From Dugong dugon (taxonomy: Eukaryota; Chordata; Mammalia; Sirenia; Dugongidae): a DNA stretch of 64,000 nt. Below the pieces are notes generated by a model. The model ran no database searches, was not told where the DNA came from, and saw only the letters and a program-made list of their open reading frames with translations. Each line of letters begins with the position of its first letter. Within the stretch, counting starts at the first letter, position 1. The translations under genes and the position numbers were made by a program. The DNA is taken from positions 5,258,501 through 5,322,500 of the forward strand of contig CM057473.1 of NCBI GenBank assembly GCA_030035585.1, given 5' to 3'. Positions 10,570-21,649 of the stretch are shown here, piece after piece.

Positions 10570-11077
10570 GTAAGACTTCTTATTTCACCCCATAGATTGA
10601 AAGTATCTCTCGCGCTATCTTCTCAGTTATGTCTGCCTAAGATTATAGGCCTTAGTCAGGCACACCCCCTCTTAGGATTTCTTTTCTTTTTTCAGTATTG
10701 CTAACGACTCCCATCCTGCCGCCTTTCAGGCAGGCTCGTGTTTGGAGCCTGGAAGGGAACAGCTGTGTGCCTGCCCAGAACCTTCCTAACTCTATTTCCC
10801 TGTTCCTGATTCTTGTTTTGGGACCCATTTTCTCCTCTGTCCTGTGTCTCTCTCTTACCTATATCTGGTTAGCACACTTCCTTGCACACCCTCAGCTTAC
10901 TGATCACCCGGCCTCTCACTTTCTCATTTTCTGCTAGACACAGGAGTGCGTGGGGTAGAGTTCCCTCGGGCAAGCCCGGGCTCCAGGGTGAGAGTCAGTG
11001 GCAGGTTTAGGAGTAGCGGGGCCTGGGCCAGGGGTGGAGAGGTTGTCCTGACGCAGCTGGTTCCTTCTCTCCTGCAG
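10570..11077 (+). other. TIAM1: TIAM1 intron, 508 bp, repeat-free
   Basis: No transposon is recognised. The 3' end TTCTCTCCTGCAG is a strong pyrimidine tract and acceptor. The intron has GC-rich and C/T-rich patches. Confidence 0.8.
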
Positions 11078-11180
11078 GTAGGCGCTCACCGGCTTTCCAT
11101 CTACGAGGACTGGGACCCCTTCCGATTTCGGCACATGATCCCTACCGAGGCTCTGCAGGTCCGAGCATTGGCAAGTGCAG
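11078..11180 (+). CDS. TIAM1: TIAM1 coding exon, PH domain; donor duplicated downstream
   Basis: Encodes VGAHRLSIYEDWDPFRFRHM then IPTEALQVRALASA, the central PH strands. The acceptor is CTGCAG ending at 11077. The donor is GTAAGTT at 11181, and the exon ends with one base of an aspartate codon completed at 14367. An identical GTAAGTT occurs 69 bp downstream at 11250 because the region is tandemly duplicated. Reading through to that second donor would meet TGA at 11189-11191, so only the first donor gives functional protein. About residues 1315-1348. Confidence 0.96.
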
Positions 11181-11315
11181 GTAAGTTCTGACCCGCACCG
11201 GGGACGCGTTTCTGGCATGCACGTGAATTGTGTGTCTGAAGCCAGACAGGTAAGTTCCAGCCTGCGCTGGGGACACGTTTCTGGTGTGCATGTGAATTGT
11301 GTGTCTGAAGCCAGA
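11180..11315 (+). repeat. Two-copy 69-bp tandem duplication covering a splice donor
   Basis: Copy 1 runs from G|GTAAGTTC at 11180 to GCCAGA at 11246; copy 2 runs from GGTAAGTTC at 11249 to GCCAGA at 11315. The copies differ by about ten substitutions, mostly transitions, so the duplication is not very recent. Both contain TGTGAATTGTGTGTCTGAAG-like sequence. The unit begins at the exon/intron border. Confidence 0.92.
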
Positions 11316-11707
11316 TGCTTGGTCCAGCCACCCTGCTAGCTTCTAGTTTCCATGCTTAAACTTTGTTCCCCTTGATCTTTCATTCCCTTTTATTTACCCA
11401 GCCACTTATTAAATGTTTGAGTGGGTGAGTGAATGAGCCGAGTGAATGGTTGTAATGTCCTCAGAATTGCTCTGAGGAGTCTAGTCATTCTGATATGTAT
11501 ATATTAATAACGTTACAGTGACTAATATTGGAGTAGCATCAGGTCTTCTAATTATGGAAAGAATCCTTATAACTGTGAGGAGACAAAGCCCGTGTACATT
11601 GCTCACTTGCCTTGTAAGTGGGAGACCAAAAAAGACCACAAAGCTCCCAATGAGGCAGTTGGAGAAGCATTTTCTTTTTGCTCTGAAGTATTATAATGTT
11701 TATCTTT

Positions 11708-12071
11708 TTTTTTGTTGTTGTTGTGCTTTAAATGAAAGTTTACAGTTCAAGGTAGTCTCTCATACAAAAATTTACATATACATTGTTATGTGACACTAAT
11801 TGTTTTCCCTATACTGTGACAGCACACTCGTTCTTTCCATCCCAGATTTCCCATTCAACCAGCTCCTGACCCTCTCTGCCTTCTCGTCTTACCTCCAGAC
11901 AGAAGCTGCCCATTTAGTCTCATGTATCTGCTTGAGCCAAGAAGCACACTCTTCATGAGTATCATTTTACGTCCCACAGTCCAGTCTAATCTTTGTCTGA
12001 AGAGTTGGCCTCAGGAATGGTTTTAGTTTGGGGCTAGCAGAGAGTCCGGGGGCTACGTCTTCTGGGGTGCA
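11708..12071 (-). mobile_element. L1 3'-end insertion with 13-bp TSD
   Basis: AATGTTTATCTTT occurs at 11695-11707 and 12072-12084. The insert begins on the + strand with a T/GTT-rich tail, then GCTTTAAATGAAAGTTTACA, and extends 364 bp before 5' truncation. Same 3' end as 36815-37282 and 48425-48954. Confidence 0.85.
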
Positions 12072-12420
12072 AATGTTTATCTTTGGTTTTGTGTGAAGGC
12101 TTTTAACATGTGGTTGCTGCTTCTGTGCTCAGATGGTAGTGAGATGAGCTGTGGGGTAGTGGCAGATATACTTGATAATACTTCAGATGATGTTTTAAAC
12201 ACTTGAGAAGAGAGGTGAACTTAGCAGGGTTGACCAGGAAAGCAACACAGTGAAACCTGTGAGAGCTGGCACTCGACGGGACAGCCTTGTTTTTCGGGGT
12301 CTCTTGGGTTTCTTGCCTTCGACAGGGTGCAGTCTTACTGCTCTTCCATCGCTTGTTTTACTGGGAAATATGTGCGTTTCTGCCTTACACGGGTTCTGGC
12401 TTTTGCAGGTTTTACTGTAT

Positions 12421-12590
12421 TGGAAACCCTGGTGGCGCAGTGGTTAAGAGCTCAGCTGCTAACCAAAAGGTCGGCAGTTCGAATCCACGAGGTGCTCCTT
12501 GGAAACCCTATGGGGCTGTTCTACTCTGTCCTATAGGGTCGCTCTGAGTCAGAATCGACTCCACGGCAACAGTTTTGGCTTTTGGTTTTG
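12421..12590 (+). mobile_element. AfroSINE, near full length
   Basis: Well preserved copy: AAACCCTGGTGGCGCAGTGG, CTAACCAAAAGGTCGGCAGT, ATGGGGCTGTTCTACTCTGT, AGTCAGAATCGACTCCACGG and a tail of TTTGG repeats. Confidence 0.93.
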
Positions 12591-14366
12591 GGACTCAGAG
12601 GCGTCATCCAGGGATGCATTTGGGGCCCAGTTCTGGAGAGGAGGAATTGGCGATGGCTCTCCTAGGCACGAGGGAAGAAGCGTCTTTGGGGAGTCAAGTG
12701 GAAACTCTTGGCTTCACCCCTTCCTTATCCTGCTTGGACACCTGGTGTACCTTTCAGGTTGCAGAGACAGGCCTGGGGCAGGCCGCTGCAGGTTCACAAT
12801 GGACCCGTATTTCCATTTCACGCTTCTGGCGTCTAATGTAGGCACAGATGCTGAATTCTAAGTGTCCGATTTGTGCTGCTCAGCCTCTCCCTGTCCGCAC
12901 TTATCACCCTCTCCGAGCAGTAAAACAGGATCTAATTCTCACAAACCAGCTCGCCCTCGTCACGAGCGTCATGAGGAGAGACCTCTTTCGGTGGTGGGAA
13001 GCCTTGAGTTACTCACCGTCATTAAACCAGATGCATTTCCCTTCCCAGCAGTCACGCCTTGCTCAGACCTGTAGACCGTAGGACAATTATCTGCTGTAGG
13101 AATTCTCAGAAAGGGTTCTCTCTGTGCTCCCACTCTTTGCCTTGTTAGGTAGGGTTTGATTTGCAGAACTGATTGACGTGAATTTGCGGGAACCCTTATG
13201 TTGTAAGACTAGAAACAGTCATAAAGCATTTTGAGGTTTAGGCACGTAACTGCTAGCATTGCCTTGCTTTCCAGTCTTAGTTTGTGAATTATCTAGTTCT
13301 TAGATTTCCTTGTGCCTGGTTTATAAACAGGAAAACTTAAGTCTATAGCAAAACTGCAGACTTCGCAGCCAGGAATTTTGCCTTCATTGAGGACTAAATG
13401 TATAAAGACTTTCAGTTTTGAAAACAAAGCTATCTTTGTGATGTGACGTTCCATTCTCCACCTCTACTTTTCGTTCAAATCAAGTTTAAAACCATTGAGA
13501 TAAAAGCTAACTTTGATGGACCTACCAACACGTCCCTCCTTATGAAATATATCCCAGTGGATATGAGGATCAGAAAGTGGACTTTCTAGATTTCCATCTT
13601 CATTTGGGAAATCATCTATCACTCTGTGAATGGTTCCTGGTTGAGGTTCAATGCTGTGCGCACATGGAGGGTTTGTGAGCAGAGCACTGAGCCGCTGGCA
13701 AGAAGGAGACCTCATGGTGGGTGGTGACATGCCTGCAGTGAATGGTTCCTTTCACAAACACTTTATTCAGGGCTTGAAATAAAACGGTTGTCTAGACTTC
13801 ACTAGGCCTAGAGATTACTTCATAACTCTTTCACACCTTCTTGGCCTACTGTTTTGGCCTCGGAACGAGAGGGCTGAGAAAGAGGAGGCCCGTTAGGTTG
13901 CCAGAGCAGGCCCAGGGCACTTGGCCTGGGTGCTTAGTGGGATGGCTCCCCACGGACCAGCGTGGACCTGCCCCTTTGTACCCCGGCCTGGTGAAATCTT
14001 CCTGGGAATTGTGGGCTCAGTCTCGTCCAACTGTTGCCAGAAAAACTAACCACTTAATTGAAATAATTCTGCCCAACACGCTTAGCAGCTGAAGGGGCCA
14101 GTTCTTCAGTCAACATGATTAAATGATTGTCCTTTGAGACCAGCTAGGGGATTTTAGCACCTGGAGATATTCCAAGTGTTCTCTCTCTTCCCGTCCGTTA
14201 AGCTTACAGCCACTTTGTGTCTTCCTGTCACAGAGTCATAGTGAGGTTCCATTGGTCTTACGCTGCTTTGTGCTGTGTGATCTTAATGCAGAGCATGGGG
14301 AATGCTTTTGTAAAAATGCAAGTAAATCTATTTCAAATGTGCCTCAATTGGTTTTAATTTATCTAG
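12591..14366 (+). other. TIAM1: TIAM1 intron stretch without recognised elements
   Basis: About 1.8 kb in which I see no exon, SINE or LTR. The intron ends TTTAATTTATCTAG at 14366, a T-rich tract with a TAG acceptor. Confidence 0.6.
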
Positions 14367-14454
14367 ATGCAGAAGCAAATGCTGTGTGTGAAATTGTCCA
14401 CGTAAAATCGGAGTCTGAAGGGAGGCCGGAGAGGGTCTTCCACCTGTGCTGCAG
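14367..14454 (+). CDS. TIAM1: TIAM1 coding exon, PH domain
   Basis: Encodes (D)AEANAVCEIVHVKSESEG then RPERVFHLCC, PH strands leading into the C-terminal PH helix. The acceptor is ATCTAG ending at 14366 and the donor GTGAGT at 14455. It ends with AG of a serine codon completed by C at 17495. Length is 88 bp. About residues 1349-1377. Confidence 0.95.
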
Positions 14455-14979
14455 GTGAGTCTACAGGCTGAAGTCGACCGTGGGACGCAGAGGGAAGGAA
14501 GGTGGCTGTGCTTTGCCCCTCTGTGCTCTATAAACCAGCGTCTGCCGCCCTGGACGCTACGTGCTTTGTCTTATGCAGGGTTTCATAAAGCAGCAGTAAT
14601 TGGAGAAGTTAAACTAGTTTTATTAGAATATGGACAGTAACCTGGTTCATTTAATACCTTTTTGAAAGAAAATATAAACTTTCAAATGTATTGAACATAC
14701 AGAAGAGGGCTTTCTTCCCATTTGATGGAGCAGAAGGACGTGGTCATCATCTGACAGTTTGTTTTGATATGTGGAGACATCTCTGAACAGCAGGGCAGAG
14801 GCCCCAGGGGAGGCGGTGAGCGTGTGCAGGTCTTACCTGGATTCTTCCTCATTAGAGACTCTGCAGCGTTGGCAGGTCGGCGTACGTTGCTCCGGATCAC
14901 CCACAGATCCTTGGTGGAAGCTGAACTTGTAATGTCTTCTAGTTCTGTGAGAATCTGAGACCTTTCTGCATGTGCAGCC

Positions 14980-15388
14980 TGTTATGGGTTGAATTGTGTC
15001 CCCTCCAAAAATGTGTTGGAATCCTAACCTCTACCTGCGGATGGGGTCCCATTTGGATATAGGGTTTTCTTTGTTACAGTAACGTGGCCCTAGCAACGTA
15101 CGGTGTGCTGTAAACCTAATCACTTGGGTTAGAAAAAGAGCGGCATAGTCACAGAGACAGGCAGGCACCAGTGGGGGAAAGATGGGTGCCACATGGAGAC
15201 CACCAAGGAACTGAGGAACACTGGGGCCACAGAAACGGAAAGACATCTTCCCCCAGAGCCAACAGAGAGCGATTCTTCCTGTGGAGCTGGTGGCCTGAAG
15301 GCGGACTTCTAGCCTCCTAAACTGAGGAAATAGTTTTCTGTTGGTTAAAGCCGCCCACTTTAGTGTTGTTACAGCAGCACCAGCAAAG
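14980..15388 (+). mobile_element. MaLR solo LTR
   Basis: Begins TGTTATGGGTTGAATTGTGT, with CCTAACCTCTACCTG near the start. It ends with the typical AACTGAGGAAATAGTTTTCT, then GTTACAGCAGCACCAGCAAA. + strand, complete, no TSD resolved. Confidence 0.82.
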
Positions 15389-15650
15389 GAGGGCACAGCC
15401 ACTTCTCAAGTTTGTTAGTTTTGCCTAAAGATATTGAGATGCATAGCCAATAGCCAGCGTTCCAGCATATTTGACTTCAAATATGATTTATGTTTAATCA
15501 TACTTTAATTGGCCTAATATCAAAATACATAGACACTCAGTAATCTACTCAATATTACTTGATAAACCTACAATGAGTAGTAGTATATGATGGATTGCCC
15601 CCCAAATTAAACCGTACCAATATTATAATGATTGTTATCGATATAGTGCT

Positions 15651-15817
15651 GTTGCCCTGGTGGTGCAGTGGTTAAGAGCTCAGGCTTCTAACCAAAAGGG
15701 TGGCAGTTTGAATCCACCAGTGGCTCCTTCGAAACCCTAAGGGGCAGTTCTGCTCTGTCCTGTGGGGTCGCTATAAGTTGGAATCTACTTGATGGCACTG
15801 ATTTTTTTTTTTTTTTT
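15651..15817 (+). mobile_element. AfroSINE, near full length
   Basis: GCCCTGGTGGTGCAGTGGTT, CTAACCAAAAGGGTGGCAGT, AAGGGGCAGTTCTGCTCTGT and GGAATCTACTTGATGGCACT, followed by a T16 tail. Confidence 0.93.
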
Positions 15818-15844
15818 AAAATTGCAAATACAGGAGCGGGCACA

Positions 15845-16030
15845 TTTTCTAAGCATATACTGGGCTACAACGCTTTGCATGCATTGTTTCATTTACTCAG
15901 AGCTGGGGACTGTTATCCCCGTTGTACAAATGGGGATCCAGGGCTCTTAGAGAGTCTTTGCCTGACGTCTTATAGCAGGCAAGCACCGGCCCACAGGTGG
16001 GACTGATGTCAAAGCTGGTGCTTTGTTTCC
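15845..16030 (+). mobile_element. MIR
   Basis: Resembles MIR: CTAAGCATATACTGGGCTAC, CATTTACTCAGAGCTGGGGA, then GTTATCCCCGTTGTACAAAT, the hallmark of MIR in sense orientation. Diverged. Confidence 0.6.
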
Positions 16031-16321
16031 AATCACCTTTCTGTGTTGGGTGACGGGGCAGGGGGGAGGGTGGCGAGGGGAGGTGGATTTCCCAGCAGGT
16101 CATCAGAATTAGAATCGAAACTTTCCTCCGATAATCCACATGTGGGTTGAGCTTCATCTTTACCGTCTATTTAGGCGAATCCACTGTGATTATTTGGTAA
16201 AGTTCACGGGGTTCAGGGAGCCCGCCCCTAGAGACGCCGTCTTAGCTTTAACAAGGGAGAATGAAAGATTCTTTTGAAACCCTCCTGGGTAAAAATACTG
16301 AGAATTTAACAGGAAAAGTAA

Positions 16322-16562
16322 CCTGTTGTTTTTGTTAGTCGCCAACAAGTGGGCGCCTAGAACATGGCGCCCCGTAACAGTGGGGGATCCATAGTCTTAC
16401 TCTGGAAGCGCCACTGAAACCTGTTCGGTGTCCTAGCAGCACGCAGGCCTCCCCTGACAGACGGGTGGAGGCTGCTCGTGAGGGGCGTTGGCCAAAATCA
16501 AACCTGGGTCTCTGATGAGGAAGGGGGGCGTCCTGCCAATGAACCAGCACTGCCACCACCGT
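16322..16562 (-). mobile_element. tRNA-Gly-headed RTE-derived element, internally shortened
   Basis: Contains CACTGAAACCTGTTCGG, CTGACAGACGGGTGG and the degenerate reverse B box AAATCAAACCTGGGTCTC, ending at ACTGCCACCACC. The part toward its 3' tail is shorter than in other copies. Confidence 0.7.
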
Positions 16563-16873
16563 TAACCCAGGGGGGGGTACTTTTTTCCCATGGGCGTTAG
16601 GACTTGGGAAGATATTGAGTTCTCTGCGATGTAGTTTTAATATTCACGTGTTGCAGCGTGTCATGGGAGGAGTTCATATCTAACAGGACTGCAACTCTGG
16701 AGGACACTAAGGTGTTGGGACATCATTCTTAGGTAACTCTGCTGAACCTCAAGGATCTTGTGATTCATTTTGTCCCCCAAAACATTTTAGAACAACAGCT
16801 TCTGCCTTAAGTGCCGTGAGCAAAATCTGTCAGCTTCTGGGTGCTGTGTCCGTCTGTCTGTTCATTAGTGGAC

Positions 16874-17078
16874 TGTTGTTACTGTTAGTTGCCATTGAGT
16901 CGGTTTTGACTCATGACGGCCCCATGCCTGTGGAGTAGAACTGCTTCATTGGGTTTTCTTGGCTGTAATCTTTATGGAAGCAAATCACCAGGCCTTTCTT
17001 CTGTAGTGGGTTCGAACCACCAACCTTTAGGTTCGAAGTCAAGTGTAAACCATTAGCACCACCTAGGGAGCTTCACAG
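16874..17078 (-). mobile_element. AfroSINE, longer subfamily (first of a pair)
   Basis: GTTGCCATTGAGTCGGTTTT, GTAATCTTTATGGAAGCAAA, ACCAACCTTTAGGTTCGAAG and head CACCACCTAGGGAGC. It lies head-to-tail with the next SINE, both between CATTAGTGGA (16863-16872) and CGTTAGTGGA (17297-17306). Confidence 0.88.
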
Positions 17079-17084
17079 ATTCTT

Positions 17085-17294
17085 CTTGTTGTTAAGTCGC
17101 TGTTGAGTTGATTCCAACTCAGAGGGACCCCATGTGTACAGAGTAGAGCTGCTCAATAGAGCTTTCAAGGCTGCAACCTTTCATAAGGAGATGGCCAGGC
17201 CTGTCTTCCGCGGCACCTCTGGGTGGGTGTGAACCACCAACCTTTTGGCTAGTGGTGGAGCACTTAATACCCATCTGTACCACCCAGGGACTTC
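17085..17294 (-). mobile_element. AfroSINE, longer subfamily (second of a pair)
   Basis: CTGTTGAGTTGATTCCAACT, CACCTCTGGGTGGGTGTGAA, AACCAACCTTTTGGC-type promoter region and head CCACCCAGGGACTTC. It ends 200 bp before the acceptor of the exon at 17495. Confidence 0.88.
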
Positions 17295-17494
17295 ATCGTT
17301 AGTGGATGGCTCTGCCCAGATCAGCTACAGGGGAAGGAGTGTGTGAAAACACACTTCAGCCTAGAGATGGGAGTCCTGGCCTCAGTCTTGAACCCTTGCT
17401 CCTGGGTGGTGTGTATTTGACCACAGCTGGCAGCATTAGAAGTGGCCGTGTGCTGAGCACCGCTTCCCCAACTCATGTAATTCTTCTCCCGTAG

Positions 17495-17667
17495 CTCCCC
17501 AGAGAGCCGGAAGGAGTTCCTGAGGGCCGTGCACTCCATCCTGCGTGACAAGCACAGAAGACAGCTCCTCAAAACCGAAAGCCTTCCCTCGTCCCAGCAG
17601 TATGTCCCTTTTGGAGGAAAGAGATTGTGTGCTCTGAAAGGGGCCAGACCGGCTATGAGCAGGGCAG
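17495..17667 (+). CDS. TIAM1: TIAM1 coding exon, end of PH domain and start of C-terminal tail
   Basis: Encodes (S)SPESRKEFLRAVHSILRD, the alpha helix that closes the PH domain, then KHRRQLLKTESLPSSQQYVP and FGGKRLCALKGARPAMSRA, a basic, probably unstructured segment. The acceptor is CCCGTAG ending at 17494. The donor GTACTG at 17668 is weak against the GTRAGT consensus, although frame and junction are certain. It ends with one base of a valine codon. About residues 1378-1435. Confidence 0.95.
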
Positions 17668-20600
17668 GTACTGTGGGGATCCCAATGTTCACGATCCCTG
17701 TCACCCCCACTCCGCTCTAGGGCCCGCCAGCTTGACCTCCTTGCTGAGCCAGACAGACGTAGGTGTGGCCTCGTGGGGGCTGATGATGCAATAGGGGTTT
17801 TCCCTGGTTGGTACAAGGGTCCTTGCCTTTGCCTCTGGTCCTTTCGGCTCCCTGGGGATCTGCCCTCTGGTGACTCCTCCTGCTCTCCCTCCCAGTCTGC
17901 CCCTCGCTGCCTTCCTGCCCCTGGCTGGTGAGCTTCTCTTTCATGCGCCAGCCAGGAACTGGGGGCACCTCTTTCCGGAGGGGCTGTCCTAGCTGCCTGT
18001 GCAATGGGAGTTGCTGCTTTGCATGACAGTCAGCTTTGTCTAGCAGAAAGCCATGTGTCACGTCTCACAGGGCCACAGCCTGCTGTTCTCAGTAAGGGTT
18101 CTAGGTGCGGGGAGTCAGGTGATTTGGGGTTTTTACACTCGCCTTGTGCTTACATCTTTATTTTTAGCCTCGCTGTTAATTTGAGGAAGCCTGGAGCTGC
18201 AGTTGGAAAAGAGGAATCCAGAGTGTAAATGGTCCCGGAGTAAATATTCCTTTAGGACTTAGCACTCTGGATCAGTGAGGAAGGAAGGTCAATATGGCCA
18301 CCTGCAAGGGACAAGTGACAGTAAAATATTTCTAGGAAGAAAGATGTTTTCCTAATACTCATGTACTTATTGACATCAGGATGTCCACATTTTCATAACT
18401 CCTTTCCTAAGAGGCAGCTTGGGATTCCGCAGGAGGGGTTCCAGTGAAGGAGGCTGACTTTGCATTTGCCAGAAAGGTCTCGGACCTCTGTCCCCATTCT
18501 CTGCCCTCCTGTTCTCCATGGCGGTGAAGAGGTGTAGGTGGAACTATGAACAGTGGAAGGTTTCTATAGCTGTAACCTACATACCATTGATACGGGATTA
18601 TTGCATCCTTCAAGCACCTTAGGTTTAGCAGTCGGAGGTTAGTTATCTTAAATCTGCTCTCCAATCAATTGATAAGGATTTACTGAAATTTAGTATAGTG
18701 AATGTCCAGTGCTCTGCTGGGTTCTCCAAGGTACCCGGACGGTGTCACATACCTCCTCGCCCACAGCTTCTCCCGGGGTCCCCATAGAAGAAGGGTTCAC
18801 GTGTCCTTTTATATCTCACTGTAGAGAATTTCACCTTAGAATTCTCTCACCTGCTCGCTTTGCTTTCCAGGGCATATTTCATAAGGATTGGGAATATTAG
18901 TCCCAACCTAAGGGAGCCCAGTCTGTCTGTCATTGGCTAGGTTTCAGCTGCTGATCAATGAACTCAAATGTAGAGCCGTATTTACTTTGAAACTAGGCAC
19001 TTTTAGTCTGTAGGACACTCAGAAGTTTTCTGGCCGGGACTCCTTTGGACCCCCAGATAGAAGAAAGCTAACCCAACGCATAACCTCCACCATCGTGAAC
19101 AGCAAGAGAATGCCTTGACATCATTGCCTGTTGGATTTGACTGAGGGAAGGATTTTCTGCCCGTTGGCTGGTTTTTGGCCGAAGAAAGTATTTCTCCCTC
19201 ACTGTCATCAGGGCCTCATGTTAGATGGTTTTAAAACGGTGCCCAAGTGGATGGGTACAGTGCTAGCTTAACAGCCAACACTGGGAATATTCAAGCCAGT
19301 GTTTGTCTCCCTGAGGGACTGGGAGACACCCAGTCACAATCGCTGATTATTAGGCATCCCTTTAATAGCTGAGAGATACCTATGCTTCATTTTGCATTGT
19401 CATGAGTATCCCGGTTGTTCATTTCTCTTTCCATTCGGTTTGGATAGGATCGTAAAGCTTGATATCTTGACTCAGTCCTAAGTCTCAAAAGACTGGACAT
19501 CGAGCCAACAACCCAGTGAAATTATATACATAGATTTTGTTTCAGTGTTTTCTCGTGAAGCATTTCAGACACACAGAACAGTTGAAAGAGTTGTACAGTA
19601 AACATACTGGCCACCTATATTGTATAATTAATATTTTTCTCTGTTTTCATTATCACATATCTGTCCATCTGTCATCCATCCACCATCTTGTTTTTTGGCA
19701 CTTTTCAAAGTTGCAGACATTAGCACACTTTACCCCGAAATACTTCAGCATTAACACACACTTCCAATAACCCAGTTTTGATTTGAGGTAGTTCTAACTA
19801 GTGATTGGAGTGAGGACTCAGGCTCCACCATGGTGACGTCAAGATAAATTAGACAGGAAGTTTTGATTCTTCCCAACGGCAGAGGGCTTTTTCTGTGATC
19901 TCTTCTTCCAGTTTTTTCTGGAAATGGCTTTCATTTCCCTTCTCAAATCAGAGTGGTTTGTGGTTCTAGCAGCACTGAGGCAATTTAACGGTTTGTAGGC
20001 CTAGGTTTCAGGAAAGCACTTTGGGCTCTTCCCCTCCCTTTGAATGCGTGTCATATTTTATCTCCTCGTCTCTAATGTAACAGCCGTTAACCAGAGAGGC
20101 GGAAGCTGCAGCCCTCCCTGTGAGCCATCTTCCTGTATGTGTGTGGTGGGCTTGTGTGTTTGCTTGGTTGGGCGGTGTTTTTTGTTTGTTTCGAATAATT
20201 TTGGCTTCCTAGAAGGTAGTAGGATGGAAGGATGAGTTCAAAGATGTCTTATTCTTAACTCTTAGTCATTTCATATGGTGCTTGGTTGATCCAGTACTTG
20301 CCTGTCTTACGCTGTTTCTCCTTTTACCTACTCACTGATATTTTCATTGCTTTATTGGAGAGAAATTGGGGATACACAGAATGCAGTGGAGGAGGGCCGA
20401 AGGCTCAGTGACTTCACTGTACCAGTCACATAGGACTGTCAGCGAGGGGGCAGGGACATGATCGGAAGGAAGTTTGCTGCCTCTGAGAGCCTCTTTTCTG
20501 TGCACTCTGTCAGAGGGGTAGGGTGCCTTAATTTAACTGCACATCCTCAAGAAATAATGCGTTTAATTCCCCAGAAAGCAGCATAACTTGAGCCAGTGCT

Positions 20601-21148
20601 TTGGCCTATTCGATACATCTGGTGGGTTTTAACCAGCAGAGGGAACCCGAGAAGCACGCCCTGCCCTCCTAAAGAGTATCCCAAGTAGATGCCCCCCCAG
20701 TCAGCCCTGGCATCCTCAGAGCTCGGAGCCCTGGGCAGGACCTGATGCCAGCTGGCTGACTAATCCCCAGGTGAGGGGACTTCTGAGAGGAGCAGGAGTC
20801 TGTTACCTGTCTCCAGGTGTGCAGGTTAGCACATTAGACGGTTCTTTCAGAGGGCGCTCATCTCCTTTTTCCTGTAACCTACAATTCTCCCAGGTCCCCT
20901 CCCTGCCCCCTCACCTTCCAGTCAGTTGCAATGACACCTCCTATGCCCAGGCATCTGTGCAAGACAAGGGCTCTGGCCCATGACCCCAAGACGGACCGGT
21001 GAAATCGGGAGCGCTTGCCCCAAATACGATCAGGACGCAGAACGCAGACCGTTTGGTTTTCGCTTTGCTCTCCTGTATTTACTGTTTGGGTTTCCATCTC
21101 ACGTAAAGTGTGCGGGGGTTTTACTTTTCTCTCTGTGTGTGTGTGCAG
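17668..21148 (+). other. TIAM1: TIAM1 last intron, 3.5 kb, few repeats
   Basis: No SINE is recognised anywhere in this intron, unlike its neighbours. A possible ancient repeat lies at 19500-19800 and an exact TGACGTCA palindrome at 19834-19841. The 3' end is TTTTCTCTCTGTGTGTGTGT then GCAG, a pyrimidine/TG tract before the last exon. Confidence 0.65.
19500..19800 (+). mobile_element. Possible ancient interspersed repeat
   Basis: CACACAGAACAGTTGAAAGA, TTGCAGACATTAGCACACTT and ACCCCGAAATACTTCAGCAT resemble a widespread old mammalian repeat. I cannot name the family. Confidence 0.35.
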
Positions 21149-21618
21149 TGTCCGCCCCAAGCAAGTCTCTTGGGAGGAGGAGGCGGCGACTGGCTCGCAA
21201 CAGGTTTACCATTGACTCGGACGCCGTCTCCGCCGGCAGCCCGGAGAGAGAGCCCCCGCAGCCGCCCAGGGGTGGGGACACTGACCGCTGGGTCGAGGAG
21301 CAGTTTGACCTTGCGCAGTATGAGGAGCAGGATGACATCAAGGAGACGGACATCCTCAGTGACGACGACGAGTTCTGTGAGTCGGCGAAGGGCGCCTCGG
21401 TGGACAGAGAGCTGCGGGAGCAGCTTCAGGCTGCCTCCATCAGCCAGCGGGACAGGGGCCGCAAAGCCCTGGACAGTCACGCATCCCGGATGACGCAGCT
21501 CAAGAAGCAGGCCGCGCTGTCGGGCATCAACGGGGGCCTGGCGAGCTCGGGCGAGGAGGTCATCTGGGTGAGGCGCGAAGACTTCGCCCCGGCCCGGAAG
21601 GTCAACACGGAGATCTGA
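21149..21618 (+). CDS. TIAM1: TIAM1 last coding exon, acidic C-terminal tail
   Basis: Encodes the final 156 residues. It opens with VSAPSKSLGRRRRRLARNRF, a polybasic stretch, then a region rich in Pro/Gly, then the acidic block DLAQYEEQDDIKETDILSDD. The end is EEVIWVRREDFAPARKVNTE plus I, and TGA is at 21616-21618. The basic and acidic blocks and the terminal sequence are characteristic of TIAM1 and distinguish it from TIAM2. It has no catalytic domain; in TIAM1 this tail follows the DH-PH module. The exon is CpG-rich compared with its flanks. Frame is intact with no premature stop. The acceptor is the CAG at 21146-21148. Confidence 0.97.
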
Positions 21619-21649
21619 GCACACGCATTCCCGTGGGAGCGCGTGGAGC

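Noticed and set aside
19834-19841. CRE (TGACGTCA) as a regulatory site
   Set aside because: An exact 8-mer palindrome alone is expected by chance at this scale; no supporting promoter or conservation evidence.
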